Shown: positions 35,404 to 44,662, counted from the stretch's first letter. The stretch is 64,000 nucleotides of DNA from Deltaproteobacteria bacterium (GCA_021780755.1 JAJXYF010000008.1:1-64000); one strand, 5' to 3'. Notes: generated by a model not told the origin, from the letters alone. Numbers and translations: made by a program.

Positions 35404-36156
35404 TTAGCGAAAGAGGTCCGAAGCGGCCGGACGGATGAGTGCCTTGGCGCTGCCATCGGCGGGCTTGAAGTCGTAGCCGCGAATGAGGACGGCGGGCGTG
35501 GCGCCGGCCTTCGGCATCAGGAGGCCCGCGGCGCAAGCGAGTTCGTCGGCGATGGCGATGACGGTGTGATGGAGTTCGCGGCCACCGAGGTCAGTGGTGC
35601 CGCGCAGATCGAGCATCGGATCGAGGCCGGCGATGCCCAGGCATACTTCGGTGAGGCCGTCGCGCCAGGGGCGGCCGAAGGTGTCGGTGATGAGGACGGC
35701 GATGTTGGCACCGGTGAGGCGCTTGAGGTCTCCGCGAATCCTCGAGGCGGAGGCGTCGGGGTCCTCGGGCAGGAGGATGGCGCGGTCGTCCTCGAGGCTG
35801 TTGGACTCGTCGATGCCGGCGTTGGCGCAGACCCATCCGGGGCCGGTTTCGACGATCAGGACCGCGTTATCCATACGCACGATGCGGCTGGTCTGGCGCA
35901 GGACGAGTTCGACGGCGCGCGGATCCTTGTCCCATCTTTCGGCGAATTTTCGCGCAAGCGGTGACGGCTCGACGTTGTTCAAGTTGACCAAGCGGCCCTC
36001 GGCCTTGGAGACGATCTTCTGGCAGATCGAGAGGATGTCGCCGTTGCGGAGGGAAAGGTCCATGCGTGCCATGGCATGCGCGATGAGTTCGGCGAGGTTG
36101 TCGCCCGGCATAATCATCGGGATGCCTTCGATAGCCGTGAGCGTAAGTGACGCCAT
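35404..36156 (-). CDS. cofE: Coenzyme F420-0:L-glutamate ligase
   Basis: 250 residues of the CofE/FbiB N-terminal fold. The N-terminus IEGIPMIMPGDNLAELI, the metal/GTP region DILSICQKIVSKAEGR (about 41-56), VCANAGIDESN (about 110-120) and ITDTFGRPWRDG (about 150-161) are CofE signatures. It adds glutamates to F420-0 with GTP. The nitroreductase-like C-terminal half found in mycobacterial FbiB is absent. It lies 12 bases after cofD in the same operon. Confidence 0.95.
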   Translation of the reverse strand: MASLTLTAIEGIPMIMPGDNLAELIAHAMARMDLSLRNGDILSICQKIVSKAEGRLVNLNNVEPSPLARKFAERWDKDPRAVELVLRQTSRIVRMDNAVLIVETGPGWVCANAGIDESNSLEDDRAILLPEDPDASASRIRGDLKRLTGANIAVLITDTFGRPWRDGLTEVCLGIAGLDPMLDLRGTTDLGGRELHHTVIAIADELACAAGLLMPKAGATPAVLIRGYDFKPADGSAKALIRPAASDLFR

Positions 36157-36168
36157 GCGGAGTGAAGT

Positions 36169-37134
36169 CTATACCTCAAGCGCGCGCGTAACCACGTCCG
36201 CGAGGCGGGCGGCGTGGTCGGGCGTGGTCATGACGGTATCGGTGGCGATCGCGTTGAGGCCGAGCGCGCGGATGGGTTCGAGATAGCGATGGTCGATGAT
36301 GTCGATGACCATCAGCCCGGCGACATCGCGATAAAGACGGGCGATGCCGAGGGGTGAGACTTCGTGGCCCAGCCCGCGCATCATCTTGTCGGCGGGGCCC
36401 TTGATGGTTTTGCCGCCGACGATCGGGCTGATGGCGGCGACGCGGGAGCGGACGGCCTTGAGGGCGGGGCGCATTCCGGTGAGGGCGAGGATGGGGCCAA
36501 TCGAGACGAAGGGATTGGAGGGCGCGATGATAATGGCGGCGGCGCGGGAGATCGAATCGAGCACCTCGCGCGTAGGGCGTGCCTTTTGGGCGCCGCGCAA
36601 CTCGATGGCCTCGACGGCGCCGCGCGCACGTCCGCGAACGAAATATTCCTGAAACGCGATGGCCGGGCGTCCCTTGAGCTTGACGAAGGTATGGACGCGG
36701 TCGTCGCTCATTGGGAGGATGCGCGACTTGACGGCGAAGCGCGCTGCGAGTTCGGCGGTAACCTCAGTCAGGCGCGCGCCGCTATGCAACCGCTCGGTGC
36801 GATACAGGTGCGTGGCGAGGTCGCGGTCGCCGAGGTTGAACCAGGGCTTGCCGTAGAGGCGGCCGAGCGCGTCGAGGGCGTTGAAGCTCTCGCCCTCGAG
36901 ACCCCATCCGTGTTCGCGATTGATGACGCCGGCGAGGGTGTAAATCACCGTGTCTATATCGGGCGAGACGTGGAGTCCATAGAAATGCTCGTCGTCGCCG
37001 GTGTTGACGACGACGGCGAGCTCGCGCGGATCGATGCGGTGGACGAGACCGCGGAGAAACTTAGCCGCCCCCACTCCCCCCGCAAGCGTGGTTATCGAGG
37101 GCTTGAGGGGATGGGACGATCGGCCGCGCGCCAT
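36169..37134 (-). CDS. cofD: 2-phospho-L-lactate transferase
   Basis: 321 residues. CofD signatures are TLAGGVGAAKFLRGL (about 16-30), VVNTGDDEHFYGLHVSPDID (about 42-61), LGDRDLATHLYRTERL and IAPSNPFVSIGPIL. It joins the phospholactyl (or PEP/3-PG-derived) group to Fo, giving F420-0 or its dehydro form. The start at 37134, with AAAGG seven bases upstream, lies inside the cofH frame, giving a 74-base overlap. No cofC gene to make its activated substrate is in the window. Confidence 0.95.
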   Translation of the reverse strand: MARGRSSHPLKPSITTLAGGVGAAKFLRGLVHRIDPRELAVVVNTGDDEHFYGLHVSPDIDTVIYTLAGVINREHGWGLEGESFNALDALGRLYGKPWFNLGDRDLATHLYRTERLHSGARLTEVTAELAARFAVKSRILPMSDDRVHTFVKLKGRPAIAFQEYFVRGRARGAVEAIELRGAQKARPTREVLDSISRAAAIIIAPSNPFVSIGPILALTGMRPALKAVRSRVAAISPIVGGKTIKGPADKMMRGLGHEVSPLGIARLYRDVAGLMVIDIIDHRYLEPIRALGLNAIATDTVMTTPDHAARLADVVTRALEV

Positions 37135-38314
37135 TGGGTGCCTTTCTGCCGTAGAGTTTTTTGTACAGAGTGCTGCGTTCGACAGCGACGCGGCCAGCTT
37201 CGCGCGCCTTTTCTTCGATGAGATCGACCGCGACGAATTCGCCGGCGGTGCCGCCGGCCTGCGCGGTGATGCTCTCTTCCATCAGGGTGCCGGAGAAATC
37301 GTTACATCCGGCCTTGAGGGTGACGGCGGCCAGGTCAACGCCAAGCTTGACCCACGAGGTCTGGATATTGTCGATCAGGCCGCGCAAGAAGAGGCGCGAG
37401 AAGGCGTACATCTGGAGGTCGAGGAGGCCGCTTTCCTGGGGTTTCACCAGACCGCGGCGGAAGAGCACGGTGTTTTCGTGGATGAAGCGCAACGGCACGA
37501 ATTCGGTGAAGCCGTGGGTGCGCTTTTGAATCGTGCGCAGGAGGTCGAGGTGATTGACGACGTGGCGCGGGCTTTCGAGGTGCCCGTACATGATGGTGGA
37601 GGTGGTGCGGACCCCGAGGGCATGGGCGCTGGTGACGATATCGACCCAGGCGGCGACGTCAACTTTTTTATGGCTGAGGACCTCGCGGATGGAGTCGTCG
37701 AGGATTTCGGCGGCGGTGCCGGGAATCGAGCCGAGGCCGGCGTCCCGGAGCATCGCGATGTAATCGGAATACTCCATGCGGGTGCGGCGCGCGCCGTACA
37801 TAATCTCCATCGGGGAGAAGGCGTGGACGTGGATATCGGGGAAGTGCGACTTAATCGCGACGAGGAGGTCGCGATATTTGAAGGCGGGCATATCGGGATT
37901 GATGCCGCCCTGCATGCAGACCTCGGTAGCGCCGCGGGCGACCGCGTCGGCGACCTTGGCGAGGATGGTATCGTCGGAATGGTCGTAGGCGTCGGACTCC
38001 CATTTCTGGCGTTTGAAGCCGCAGAACTGGCATCCGACGAAGCAGATGTTGGTGAAGTTAATGTTGCGATTGACGACGTAGGTGACTTCTTCGCCGACGT
38101 CTTCGGCGCGCGCGAGATCGGCGGCCTTGATGACGGCGCGGAGATCGTCGCCGGTGGCGGTATAGATGGCTAGGCCCTCGTCGGTGGAGAGCTCCAGGCC
38201 GTTGAGGCTTTTGAGCAGCGTCGCGCGCAGGGCCGCCGATGCATGGGCCATCAGCACGTTTAGCGGCGTTGCTTCGATATCGTCAACAAAGCCGCGAATT
38301 TGATCGAGATTCAC
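37061..38314 (-). CDS. cofH: Radical SAM Fo synthase subunit, 4-hydroxyphenyl transferase
   Basis: 417 residues. The radical SAM cluster site is NFTNICFVGCQFCGF (about 79-93, Cys spaced 3 and 2 apart), followed by VCMQGGINPD (about 134-143). CofH couples tyrosine-derived radical to 5-amino-6-ribitylaminouracil on the way to Fo. The stop is 74 bases inside cofD, so the last 24 residues, ending in a Gly/Ser tail, are an extension over the next gene. It starts two bases after cofG ends. Confidence 0.95.
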   Translation of the reverse strand: MNLDQIRGFVDDIEATPLNVLMAHASAALRATLLKSLNGLELSTDEGLAIYTATGDDLRAVIKAADLARAEDVGEEVTYVVNRNINFTNICFVGCQFCGFKRQKWESDAYDHSDDTILAKVADAVARGATEVCMQGGINPDMPAFKYRDLLVAIKSHFPDIHVHAFSPMEIMYGARRTRMEYSDYIAMLRDAGLGSIPGTAAEILDDSIREVLSHKKVDVAAWVDIVTSAHALGVRTTSTIMYGHLESPRHVVNHLDLLRTIQKRTHGFTEFVPLRFIHENTVLFRRGLVKPQESGLLDLQMYAFSRLFLRGLIDNIQTSWVKLGVDLAAVTLKAGCNDFSGTLMEESITAQAGGTAGEFVAVDLIEEKAREAGRVAVERSTLYKKLYGRKAPNGARPIVPSPQALDNHACGGSGGG

Positions 38315-38316
38315 GA

Positions 38317-39501
38317 TCAGACCTCCGCTCCAACTCGAGCGCGGAGCCGGTCGATGGCCGGCCGGATAGCCGGGTCAACCCACTCGTCGTTGATGTATTC
38401 GGGGTAAATCGCGAGCCGCTGAATAAGGTGAAAGCCGGCCCGCGCACATCGTTCGGACAACCGTGCGAGGTGCGGCCAGGGCGCCTCGGGGTTGACGTAG
38501 TCGCGGCTGAGCGGCGAGATGCCGCCCCAGTCATTGATGCCCGCGTTGAGGAAGAGTTCGATTTCGTGCGGAGACAGATTCGGCGGCGCCTGCACGTTCA
38601 TCGCCGATCCCAGCACGAGGCGGGCGGTGGCGATGGCGCGGGCCATCTCGAGCGCGCCGGGTTCGGGGGCATCCTCCATGCCGATGCCGGGCTTGGCGCG
38701 GAAGTTCTGAATGATGACTTCCTGGATATGGCCGTAGCGTTCGTGGCTCGCGCGAATCGCGATGAGGCTTTGCGCGCGTTCGGCCGGAGTGTCGCCGATA
38801 CCGATGAGGATGCCGGTGGTGAAGGGGATGCGCAGTTGGCCGGCTTCGTCGAGCATGCGCAGGCGTACGGCGGGGTCCTTGTCGGGGGCCCATTGATGGA
38901 CGCCACCACGCTGGCGCAGGCGGGGCGAAACGCTTTCGAGCATCAGGCCCATGCTGGCGTTGAGCGGCCGCAGCATCGCCATCTCGTCGCACGACATGAT
39001 ACCGGCGTTGGTGTGGGGGAGCAGTCCCTGGGCGAGCGCGGCTTCGCAGGCGCGCGCGACGTATTCGATGGTGCTCGCGACGCCGAGCTCCTTGAGCGTC
39101 ACGCGATATTCTTTGAAGGCGACTTCGGGTTTGTCGCCAAGGCACATGAGGGCCTCGATGCAGCCGAGGTCGCGGCCGCGCCGGGACCATTCGGCGACTT
39201 CGTCAAGGCTCATGGTCCATGCGCCGGGGTCGCCCGGGTCCTTGCGGAAGGTGCAGTAGGTGCAACGGTCGCGGCAGAGGTTGGTCACCGGCAGGAAGAC
39301 TTTCGGCGAGTAGGTGACGTCGCGGCCTTTGGCGGCGTCGCGCATCGCGGCGGCGGTCGCCATCAGGCGTGGCAGGTCGGCGTCGGAACATTCGATCAGG
39401 GCAATAGCGTCGGCCTCGCTTAGCCGGTGGCCGGCGTTTGCACGGTCGAGGATATCGCCGACTGAGTCCGGCCGCGAAGTGCTAAAGTCCGCTTGCGCCA
39501 T
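38317..39501 (-). CDS. cofG: Radical SAM Fo synthase subunit, deazariboflavin cyclising
   Basis: 394 residues from ATG 39501. The radical SAM site is FLPVTNLCRDRCTYCTFRKD (about 69-88). Further features are ALMCLGDKPEV and TGILIGIGDTPAERAQSLIA. CofG completes 8-hydroxy-5-deazaflavin ring formation from the CofH product. In actinobacteria CofG and CofH are fused as FbiC; here they are separate, as in archaea and cyanobacteria. It heads the cofG-cofH-cofD-cofE-polyprenyl synthase operon. An alternative ATG lies at 39531, but with no ribosome site. Confidence 0.95.
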   Translation of the reverse strand: MAQADFSTSRPDSVGDILDRANAGHRLSEADAIALIECSDADLPRLMATAAAMRDAAKGRDVTYSPKVFLPVTNLCRDRCTYCTFRKDPGDPGAWTMSLDEVAEWSRRGRDLGCIEALMCLGDKPEVAFKEYRVTLKELGVASTIEYVARACEAALAQGLLPHTNAGIMSCDEMAMLRPLNASMGLMLESVSPRLRQRGGVHQWAPDKDPAVRLRMLDEAGQLRIPFTTGILIGIGDTPAERAQSLIAIRASHERYGHIQEVIIQNFRAKPGIGMEDAPEPGALEMARAIATARLVLGSAMNVQAPPNLSPHEIELFLNAGINDWGGISPLSRDYVNPEAPWPHLARLSERCARAGFHLIQRLAIYPEYINDEWVDPAIRPAIDRLRARVGAEV

Positions 39502-39774
39502 CGTGATCCAGCGCCTCTTATAGGCCATCAAATCCGCAGAGGCAACCCGTCATTGGCCGGCAACATAACGGTTGCATAGTGAAACTTATCCGCGCGGGTG
39601 CGGTCGATTCAAGGGGTAGCCGGGTATTTCAGGAATTGAGCTCGCGATGATCGATCGCGCGGTCATCTCAGGCGCCCGCGACTCGAGCGAAAAGTCGCGC
39701 GGCGCTTGCGGAGCGTATGGAAGGCTGGCACGCGGGTTATCGTCGGGCGAGCGGGGGCGTTAGAGTAGAAATCT

Positions 39775-40776
39775 ATGCGAGCGATGGTGGTGCATACGCC
39801 GGCAGCGATCGATAGTAATCCGCTGATGCTGACGGAGATGGCGCCGCCGGAGCCGGCGCCGGGAGAAATCCTGGTGCGGGTGACTGCCTGCGGGGTGTGC
39901 CGCACCGATTTGCACGTATGCGAGGGCGATCTGGCGCCGAAGCATGCGCGGATGATTCCGGGGCATGAGGTGGTTGGCGTGGTGGAGCGGCTCGGCGCCG
40001 GGTGCACGCGGTTTGCGCGGGGCGCGCGGGTCGGAATCGCGTGGCTGCGGGAGACTTGCGGGGTGTGCGCGTATTGCCGGCGAGGGCGCGAGAACCTGTG
40101 CCCCAGCGCGCGCTTCACCGGCTGGGACCACGACGGGGGCTATGCGGAGTTCGCGGTTGTGCGCGAGGACTTCGCCTACGCGTTGCCGGCGACAATGCCC
40201 GACGCCGAGATCGCGCCGCTGCTGTGCGCGGGGATAATCGGGTACCGGGCAATCAAGCGGGCGGAAGTGCGGCCAGGCGCGACGGTCGGCCTGTACGGCT
40301 TTGGCGGTTCGGCCCATCTGGCGATCCAGGTGTTGCGGCACTGGGGATGCGAGGTGTTCGTGATGAGCCGTGGCGGAGTCCATCGGGATCTCGCGCGGGA
40401 GCTGGGGGCGGGGTGGATCGGGGCGGCTGACGAACGGCCGCCGAGGATGCTCGATGCGGCGATCCTGTTTGCGCCGGCGGGGGAGTTGGTGCCGGCGGCG
40501 CTCGCGGCACTCGATCGCGGGGGGATCCTCGCGGTGGCGGGAATCTACCTCTCAGAGATCCCGGCGCTCGATTATGAACGCGAACTCTTTTATGAAAAGG
40601 AATTGCGCAGCGTGACTGCTAACACGCGCGCTGACGGCGTCGAATTCCTCAAGCTGGCGGGCGAAATTCCCATTCGCACGCATACGATGGCGATAGAACT
40701 TGAAGACGCCAACCGGGCGCTCACGATGCTCAAGCACGATGAATTGAAGGGGGCGGCGGTGCTGCGGGTTTCATAG
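39775..40776 (+). CDS. Zinc-binding alcohol dehydrogenase (AdhA/AdhP-like)
   Basis: 333 residues. Catalytic zinc residues are in ACGVCRTDLHVCEGD (Cys near 40) and IPGHEVVG (His near 63). The structural zinc cysteines are CGVCAYCRRGRENLC (about 94-108). The NAD(P)-binding Gly turn is GLYGFGGSAHLAIQV (about 178-192). This arrangement, including GWDHDGGYAEF, resembles the medium-chain AdhA subgroup of mycobacteria, active on primary alcohols. It stands alone, divergent from the F420 operon with about 270 bases between. Confidence 0.9.
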   Translation: MRAMVVHTPAAIDSNPLMLTEMAPPEPAPGEILVRVTACGVCRTDLHVCEGDLAPKHARMIPGHEVVGVVERLGAGCTRFARGARVGIAWLRETCGVCAYCRRGRENLCPSARFTGWDHDGGYAEFAVVREDFAYALPATMPDAEIAPLLCAGIIGYRAIKRAEVRPGATVGLYGFGGSAHLAIQVLRHWGCEVFVMSRGGVHRDLARELGAGWIGAADERPPRMLDAAILFAPAGELVPAALAALDRGGILAVAGIYLSEIPALDYERELFYEKELRSVTANTRADGVEFLKLAGEIPIRTHTMAIELEDANRALTMLKHDELKGAAVLRVS

Positions 40777-40889
40777 TTGTCGCGCGTGGTGATAGAGAAA
40801 ATCGCGCATCGCGAGTGCGCACAGGCGAAGCGGAGCGAGCGATTAAAGGGAAAGACGGAGCGCGGCGAACAAGGTGATGACGGCGCACG

Positions 40890-41561
40890 ATGACGAGTGA
40901 GGACAATCCGCCGAATCGGCCAAGGACTGCGTCCGGCACGGATGCGGCGATCGACTCAGCCGCGCTGGACCCGGACTTCGCGACGGCCCCAGGAATCCTG
41001 CGCGACGAACGCACCGTCATTCGCCGCCTTTCCAACGTTCTTCGCTTCAACGACTTCATGACGATGATGATGGTTGTGGCGACGGCCTTCAGCGCGTTTG
41101 CGACCTGGCGCACGGCGCACGTTACGAACCTCCTCTTTTCGGTCGCCGAGCGGCCGTACATCGGGGTGCAGGAGGTAACGATCGACACCATCGATGCGAA
41201 TTTCGCGCGGCTGGTAGCGGACTGCCGCAACTATGGCAACGTGCCGGCCAACGGTGCGGTAATGCGAGTGGGGGTGATTATCGACGGCAAGCCGCTGGCG
41301 GGGAGCATGCTGGCGGCGGCGACCGAGAATATCGGAATCGTTTCGCCCACCGTACCCCATCGGATATTTCGCTACGTGCCGAGGGCCATGTTCGACGCGG
41401 TGCGCGTGGGGCGATCGCGGATGATCGTGCGGGTCCTGAGCAATTATCGCGGTCCGGACGAGCGGCAATTTTGTTACAGCAAGATGCTGACCTATGACCC
41501 GCGCTCGAACGACTTCATCCCGAACGGCGGCAATGACCAATGCGACGGCCAGGTGTATTAA
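40890..41561 (+). CDS. Hypothetical protein with N-terminal membrane segment
   Basis: 223 residues. The N-terminal 48 residues are acidic/Pro-rich and look cytoplasmic. A hydrophobic segment (DFMTMMMVVATAFSAFATW) follows at about 51-69, then a C-terminal domain of mixed beta strands (RPYIGVQEVTIDTIDA, NGAVMRVGVIIDGKPLAG, RMIVRVLSNYRGPD). It may be anchored with the C-terminal domain outside. No family was recognised. It precedes yacG and its flanking repeats. Confidence 0.65.
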   Translation: MTSEDNPPNRPRTASGTDAAIDSAALDPDFATAPGILRDERTVIRRLSNVLRFNDFMTMMMVVATAFSAFATWRTAHVTNLLFSVAERPYIGVQEVTIDTIDANFARLVADCRNYGNVPANGAVMRVGVIIDGKPLAGSMLAAATENIGIVSPTVPHRIFRYVPRAMFDAVRVGRSRMIVRVLSNYRGPDERQFCYSKMLTYDPRSNDFIPNGGNDQCDGQVY

Positions 41562-41605
41562 TGTTTGGCGGGCACGCGGCGGGCAGTCGTCGTGAATTTA
41601 TCTTT

Positions 41606-41653
41606 GTGATTGGCGATCGCAAATCGAGCAGCGGTCGTGGATTGATCAGCCGT
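41606..41653 (+). repeat. Direct repeat flanking yacG, left copy
   Basis: Begins GTGATTGGCGATCGC and shares TCGAG and CGTGGATTGA at matching positions with the copy at 41870. It ends about 15 bases before the yacG start. Confidence 0.55.
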
Positions 41654-41669
41654 CGTGGAGGGAGCGGCG

Positions 41670-41861
41670 ATGCGTTGTCCAACATGCAAGAAGGCGGTCG
41701 ATGCGACGCCGGCGAATCGTTACCGGCCGTTCTGTTCGGAGCGCTGTCGAATGGTCGATCTTGGGACCTGGGCGGGCGAGGACTATCGCGTGCCCGGCGC
41801 CGCGGTCGAGGATCGCGAACATCCGGACGATTTGAAAGACAAGAAAAAAATCCTGCACTGA
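41670..41861 (+). CDS. yacG: DNA gyrase inhibitor YacG (zinc-ribbon)
   Basis: 63 residues from ATG 41670, with GGGAG five bases upstream. The zinc site is formed by CPTC (3-6) and CSERC (about 22-26), the family spacing. The body LGTWAGEDYRVPGA is typical. YacG binds and inhibits DNA gyrase. It is flanked by direct repeats at 41606 and 41870, so the small gene may have been duplicated or moved with its leader. The tail is charged (KDKKKILH). Confidence 0.9.
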   Translation: MRCPTCKKAVDATPANRYRPFCSERCRMVDLGTWAGEDYRVPGAAVEDREHPDDLKDKKKILH

Positions 41862-41869
41862 TTTTTTCA

Positions 41870-41917
41870 GTGATTGGCGATCGCGGGTCGAGTGACCGCC
41901 GTGGATTGAACGGCGTT
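41870..41917 (+). repeat. Direct repeat flanking yacG, right copy
   Basis: Second copy of the element at 41606, starting GTGATTGGCGATCGC. The spacing of 264 bases (88 codons) keeps both in the same reading frame, where they read VIGDRKSSSGRGL and VIGDRGSSDRRGL. It lies eight bases after yacG and before lpxA. Confidence 0.55.
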
Positions 41918-41997
41918 TGGGAGTCGAGCACTGGGCGCGGCGGGATCACCGGTCATGGAAGAAGGTCCGCGCGCGGAGAGCGTAGCGGGGAGGCGCG

Positions 41998-42822
41998 ATG
42001 AGCGCGGAGGCGGGCGTCCCGCGAATCCATCGGAGTGCCGTGATCGGCGGCGACGTCGAACTTGCGTCCGGGGTCGAGGTAGGGCCGTTCTGCCTGCTAG
42101 AGGGGCGGATCCGGATCGGTACGGGGACGCGGTTAATCGCGCACGTCACGGTGCTGGGCGAGACCGAAATTGGAGCAGGCAACGTAATCCATCCGAACGT
42201 GGTGATCGGCGACGAGCCGCAGGAGATCGCGTACCGGGGCGGGCCGCGGCGGGTGCGAATCGGGGCGCGCAACATCTTGCGCGAGGGGGTCACGATTAAC
42301 CGAGGTAGCGAGCATGGGGACGCGACGACCATCGGTGACGACAATTTTTTCATGCAGAACGCGCACGCGGCGCATGACTGCCGGGTCGGCAACGGAACTA
42401 TAATCGCGGGCGGGGCGCTGCTGGCGGGATGGGTCGAGGTCGGCGACCGGGCGCTGGTGTCAGGCAACTGCGTGGTCCATCAGTATGTCCGGATCGGGCG
42501 CTACGCGATGATGCGCGGATTGAGCCGGACGAGCCGGGATGTGCCGCCATTTTGCATCATGGACCTCACGCATACGTTGCGCGGAATCAACGTGGTGGGC
42601 CTGCGGCGGGCCGGCTTCGATTCAACTTCGATACGGGCGTTGCGCAAAGCGTTCGCGAGTGTGTTCGGCGTGCGCCAGAACCTGAAATTGGCGCTGGAGC
42701 GGCTCGAACTGGCAGGGGCGCAGCCGGCGGAAGTGCGTGAGTTGATCGCGTTTGTGCGGGCAAGCAAGCGTGGCGTTGCGTTTGGACCACGAGATCGAAC
42801 GAGTGGCGAAAGCGATGAATAG
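41998..42822 (+). CDS. lpxA: UDP-N-acetylglucosamine acyltransferase
   Basis: 274 residues with left-handed beta-helix hexapeptides through about residue 190 (RIHRSAVIGGDVELASGVEV, IGPFCLL-like turns). The catalytic His is in NAHAAHDCRVGNG (about 119-131), and the end helix region is typical of LpxA. It starts lipid A synthesis by moving a 3-hydroxyacyl chain to UDP-GlcNAc. GGGGAGG precedes the ATG. No other lpx gene is in the window. It supports an outer membrane with LPS. Confidence 0.93.
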   Translation: MSAEAGVPRIHRSAVIGGDVELASGVEVGPFCLLEGRIRIGTGTRLIAHVTVLGETEIGAGNVIHPNVVIGDEPQEIAYRGGPRRVRIGARNILREGVTINRGSEHGDATTIGDDNFFMQNAHAAHDCRVGNGTIIAGGALLAGWVEVGDRALVSGNCVVHQYVRIGRYAMMRGLSRTSRDVPPFCIMDLTHTLRGINVVGLRRAGFDSTSIRALRKAFASVFGVRQNLKLALERLELAGAQPAEVRELIAFVRASKRGVAFGPRDRTSGESDE

Positions 42823-42971
42823 GTGTAGCGCAATCGCCGATGCGATATCGCCACAGCGCGTAACGGATGTCGCGAATATGAAACACTGCGTTCGCGCGGA
42901 CCGCTCGCGAACCCGTCAAGCAGGAAGAAACCAGGGCCGATGAAGGAAGCCAGGGAAAGAGAGGCGGCGGA

Positions 42972-44648
42972 TTGAGACGGTTTGGAAGCGGGCGGGTAAT
43001 CGCGATCGCGGCGGCGGTCGCGATGGCATCGCTGGCGTCCTGCGCGGTGCTTTCCAAGATGGTGGCCACCGGCGGGCAAGTGCCGCTCAAGTCTGGGGCG
43101 GCCGCGGTGAAAGTGCCGGACAAGCACGTAATCGTGTTCGCGCTCGACGGCGTGAGTTACGACCAGTTCATGACGGTGGTGCGATCGGGCAAGGCGCCGA
43201 ATATCGCGGGGCTGCTCGGCAAGGAGCGCGGGGCTGGCCTGTTTGAGCATGGCTATGCGACGCCCGACGCGGTGGCGATGCTGCCGTCGAGCACGGTGGC
43301 CGACTGGTCGGCAATTTTCACCGGTGCGCCGCCCGCGTTTGACGGCGTGACGGGCGACGAATGGTTCGAGCGCGAACGGATGCGTTTTTTCGCACCGGTG
43401 CCGATCTCGGTGGGCGATACCGGCGACCTGCAGAAAGCGGTCGCCGATGAGCTAATCGACAGGCAGTTGAAGGTGCCGACGCTGTACCAGCAACTCGGCG
43501 TTGACGCGAACGTTTCGCTGCTGTGGGTCTATCGTGGCGCGAAGCTCTACACGATCGTCGGCCCGTCGTCCTACACCGGGCTGGTGGGCGACCTGATCGC
43601 GGGCAAGCTCAATGGCGAATCAGCGGAGAAATCCGTAGCCGGGGCGCTCGACCTGGGTTCGGTACAGACCCTGATCGCGGCGATCGAGGCCCACGGCGCG
43701 CCGAACCTGCAGGTGGTTTATTTTCCCGGAATCGACGCCTTCACGCATGCATCGCCCGACCCGTTGGCGGCGCAACTCGGCTACCTGTCGGCGGTGACCG
43801 ACAAGGCGGTGGGCGAGGTGATCGATGAATATCGCAAGAAGGACGCGCTGGAAGACGCGTACGTGATGTTTATCGCGGACCATGGGCAGACGCCGACGCT
43901 GGCCGATGATCGGCATATGTTGGGGGCCGACGGCGAGGCGACGCCGTTTACGGTGGTGCGCGACGTCGGGTTTCGGGTGCGCAAGGCGAAGCTGACGCTG
44001 ACGGCCAACGAGCAGGACTACCAGGCGGTGCTCGCGTACCAGGGCTTCATGGCCTACGTCTATCTGGCCGATCGGTCGTCGTGCCGGGCGGGCGGGAGCC
44101 AATGCGATTGGAGCAGGCCGCCGCGGATGCGCCAGGACGTGATGCCAGTGCTGCGGGCGTTTAATAAGGTGAACCGCACGGGGCGTCCGTTTGCGCGGCT
44201 GAAGGGCACGATCGATCTGATTTTCTCGCGGGTGCCGGCAGCGGCAGGCCATCCGGCAGGGCCGTTTGAGATTTTCGACGGGCGCCGGCTGGTGCCGATC
44301 GCGGACTACCTGCAAGCCCATCCGCGACCCGACCTGGTTGATCTGGAGACGCGGATGAATTGGCTGGGGACGGGGCCCTACGGGAATCGTGCGGGGGATA
44401 TCGTGCTGCTGGCAAACAGCGGCAGCGAGCCGATCGGGAATCGCTATTATTTCGCCGCCCAGACCCATTATACGTGGCATGGGAGTGCGGACGAATCGGA
44501 CAGCAATATACCGCTGGTGCTGATCCAGGCGGGCGGCGAAGGCGATCGGATGCGCAAGATAGTGCAGGCCAACGCGGGCCATCCGCTGTCGGAAAAGGAT
44601 CTCACGCCGATCGTGCGCGCGCTGTTCCGAATCAAGGACGATGACTAG
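42972..44648 (+). CDS. Lipoprotein-like type I phosphodiesterase/alkaline-phosphatase family protein
   Basis: 558 residues from TTG 42972, with AGAGGCGG upstream. A lipobox LASC (about 19-22) follows a signal peptide, so it is likely anchored. The catalytic core begins VIVFALDGVSYDQFM (about 55-69, metal Asp) and includes LPSSTVADWSAIFTG (nucleophile Thr/Ser region), then MFIADHGQTPTLADD (about 298-312) with the Asp-His-Gly metal site. The family hydrolyses phosphodiesters or nucleotide pyrophosphates. The substrate is unknown. The following intergenic carries hairpin repeat copy 2. Confidence 0.85.
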   Translation: MRRFGSGRVIAIAAAVAMASLASCAVLSKMVATGGQVPLKSGAAAVKVPDKHVIVFALDGVSYDQFMTVVRSGKAPNIAGLLGKERGAGLFEHGYATPDAVAMLPSSTVADWSAIFTGAPPAFDGVTGDEWFERERMRFFAPVPISVGDTGDLQKAVADELIDRQLKVPTLYQQLGVDANVSLLWVYRGAKLYTIVGPSSYTGLVGDLIAGKLNGESAEKSVAGALDLGSVQTLIAAIEAHGAPNLQVVYFPGIDAFTHASPDPLAAQLGYLSAVTDKAVGEVIDEYRKKDALEDAYVMFIADHGQTPTLADDRHMLGADGEATPFTVVRDVGFRVRKAKLTLTANEQDYQAVLAYQGFMAYVYLADRSSCRAGGSQCDWSRPPRMRQDVMPVLRAFNKVNRTGRPFARLKGTIDLIFSRVPAAAGHPAGPFEIFDGRRLVPIADYLQAHPRPDLVDLETRMNWLGTGPYGNRAGDIVLLANSGSEPIGNRYYFAAQTHYTWHGSADESDSNIPLVLIQAGGEGDRMRKIVQANAGHPLSEKDLTPIVRALFRIKDDD

Positions 44649-44662
44649 GTTGGATTTGAAGG

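Noticed and set aside
37001..39423. Two long plus-strand frames (390 and 394 codons)
   Set aside because: Antisense to cofH and cofG, Asp/Glu/Gly-rich mirror composition, no domain.
40804..40820. Small hairpin (GCGCA/TGCGC) after the AdhA-like gene
   Set aside because: Five-base arms and no U-tract; too weak to call a terminator.
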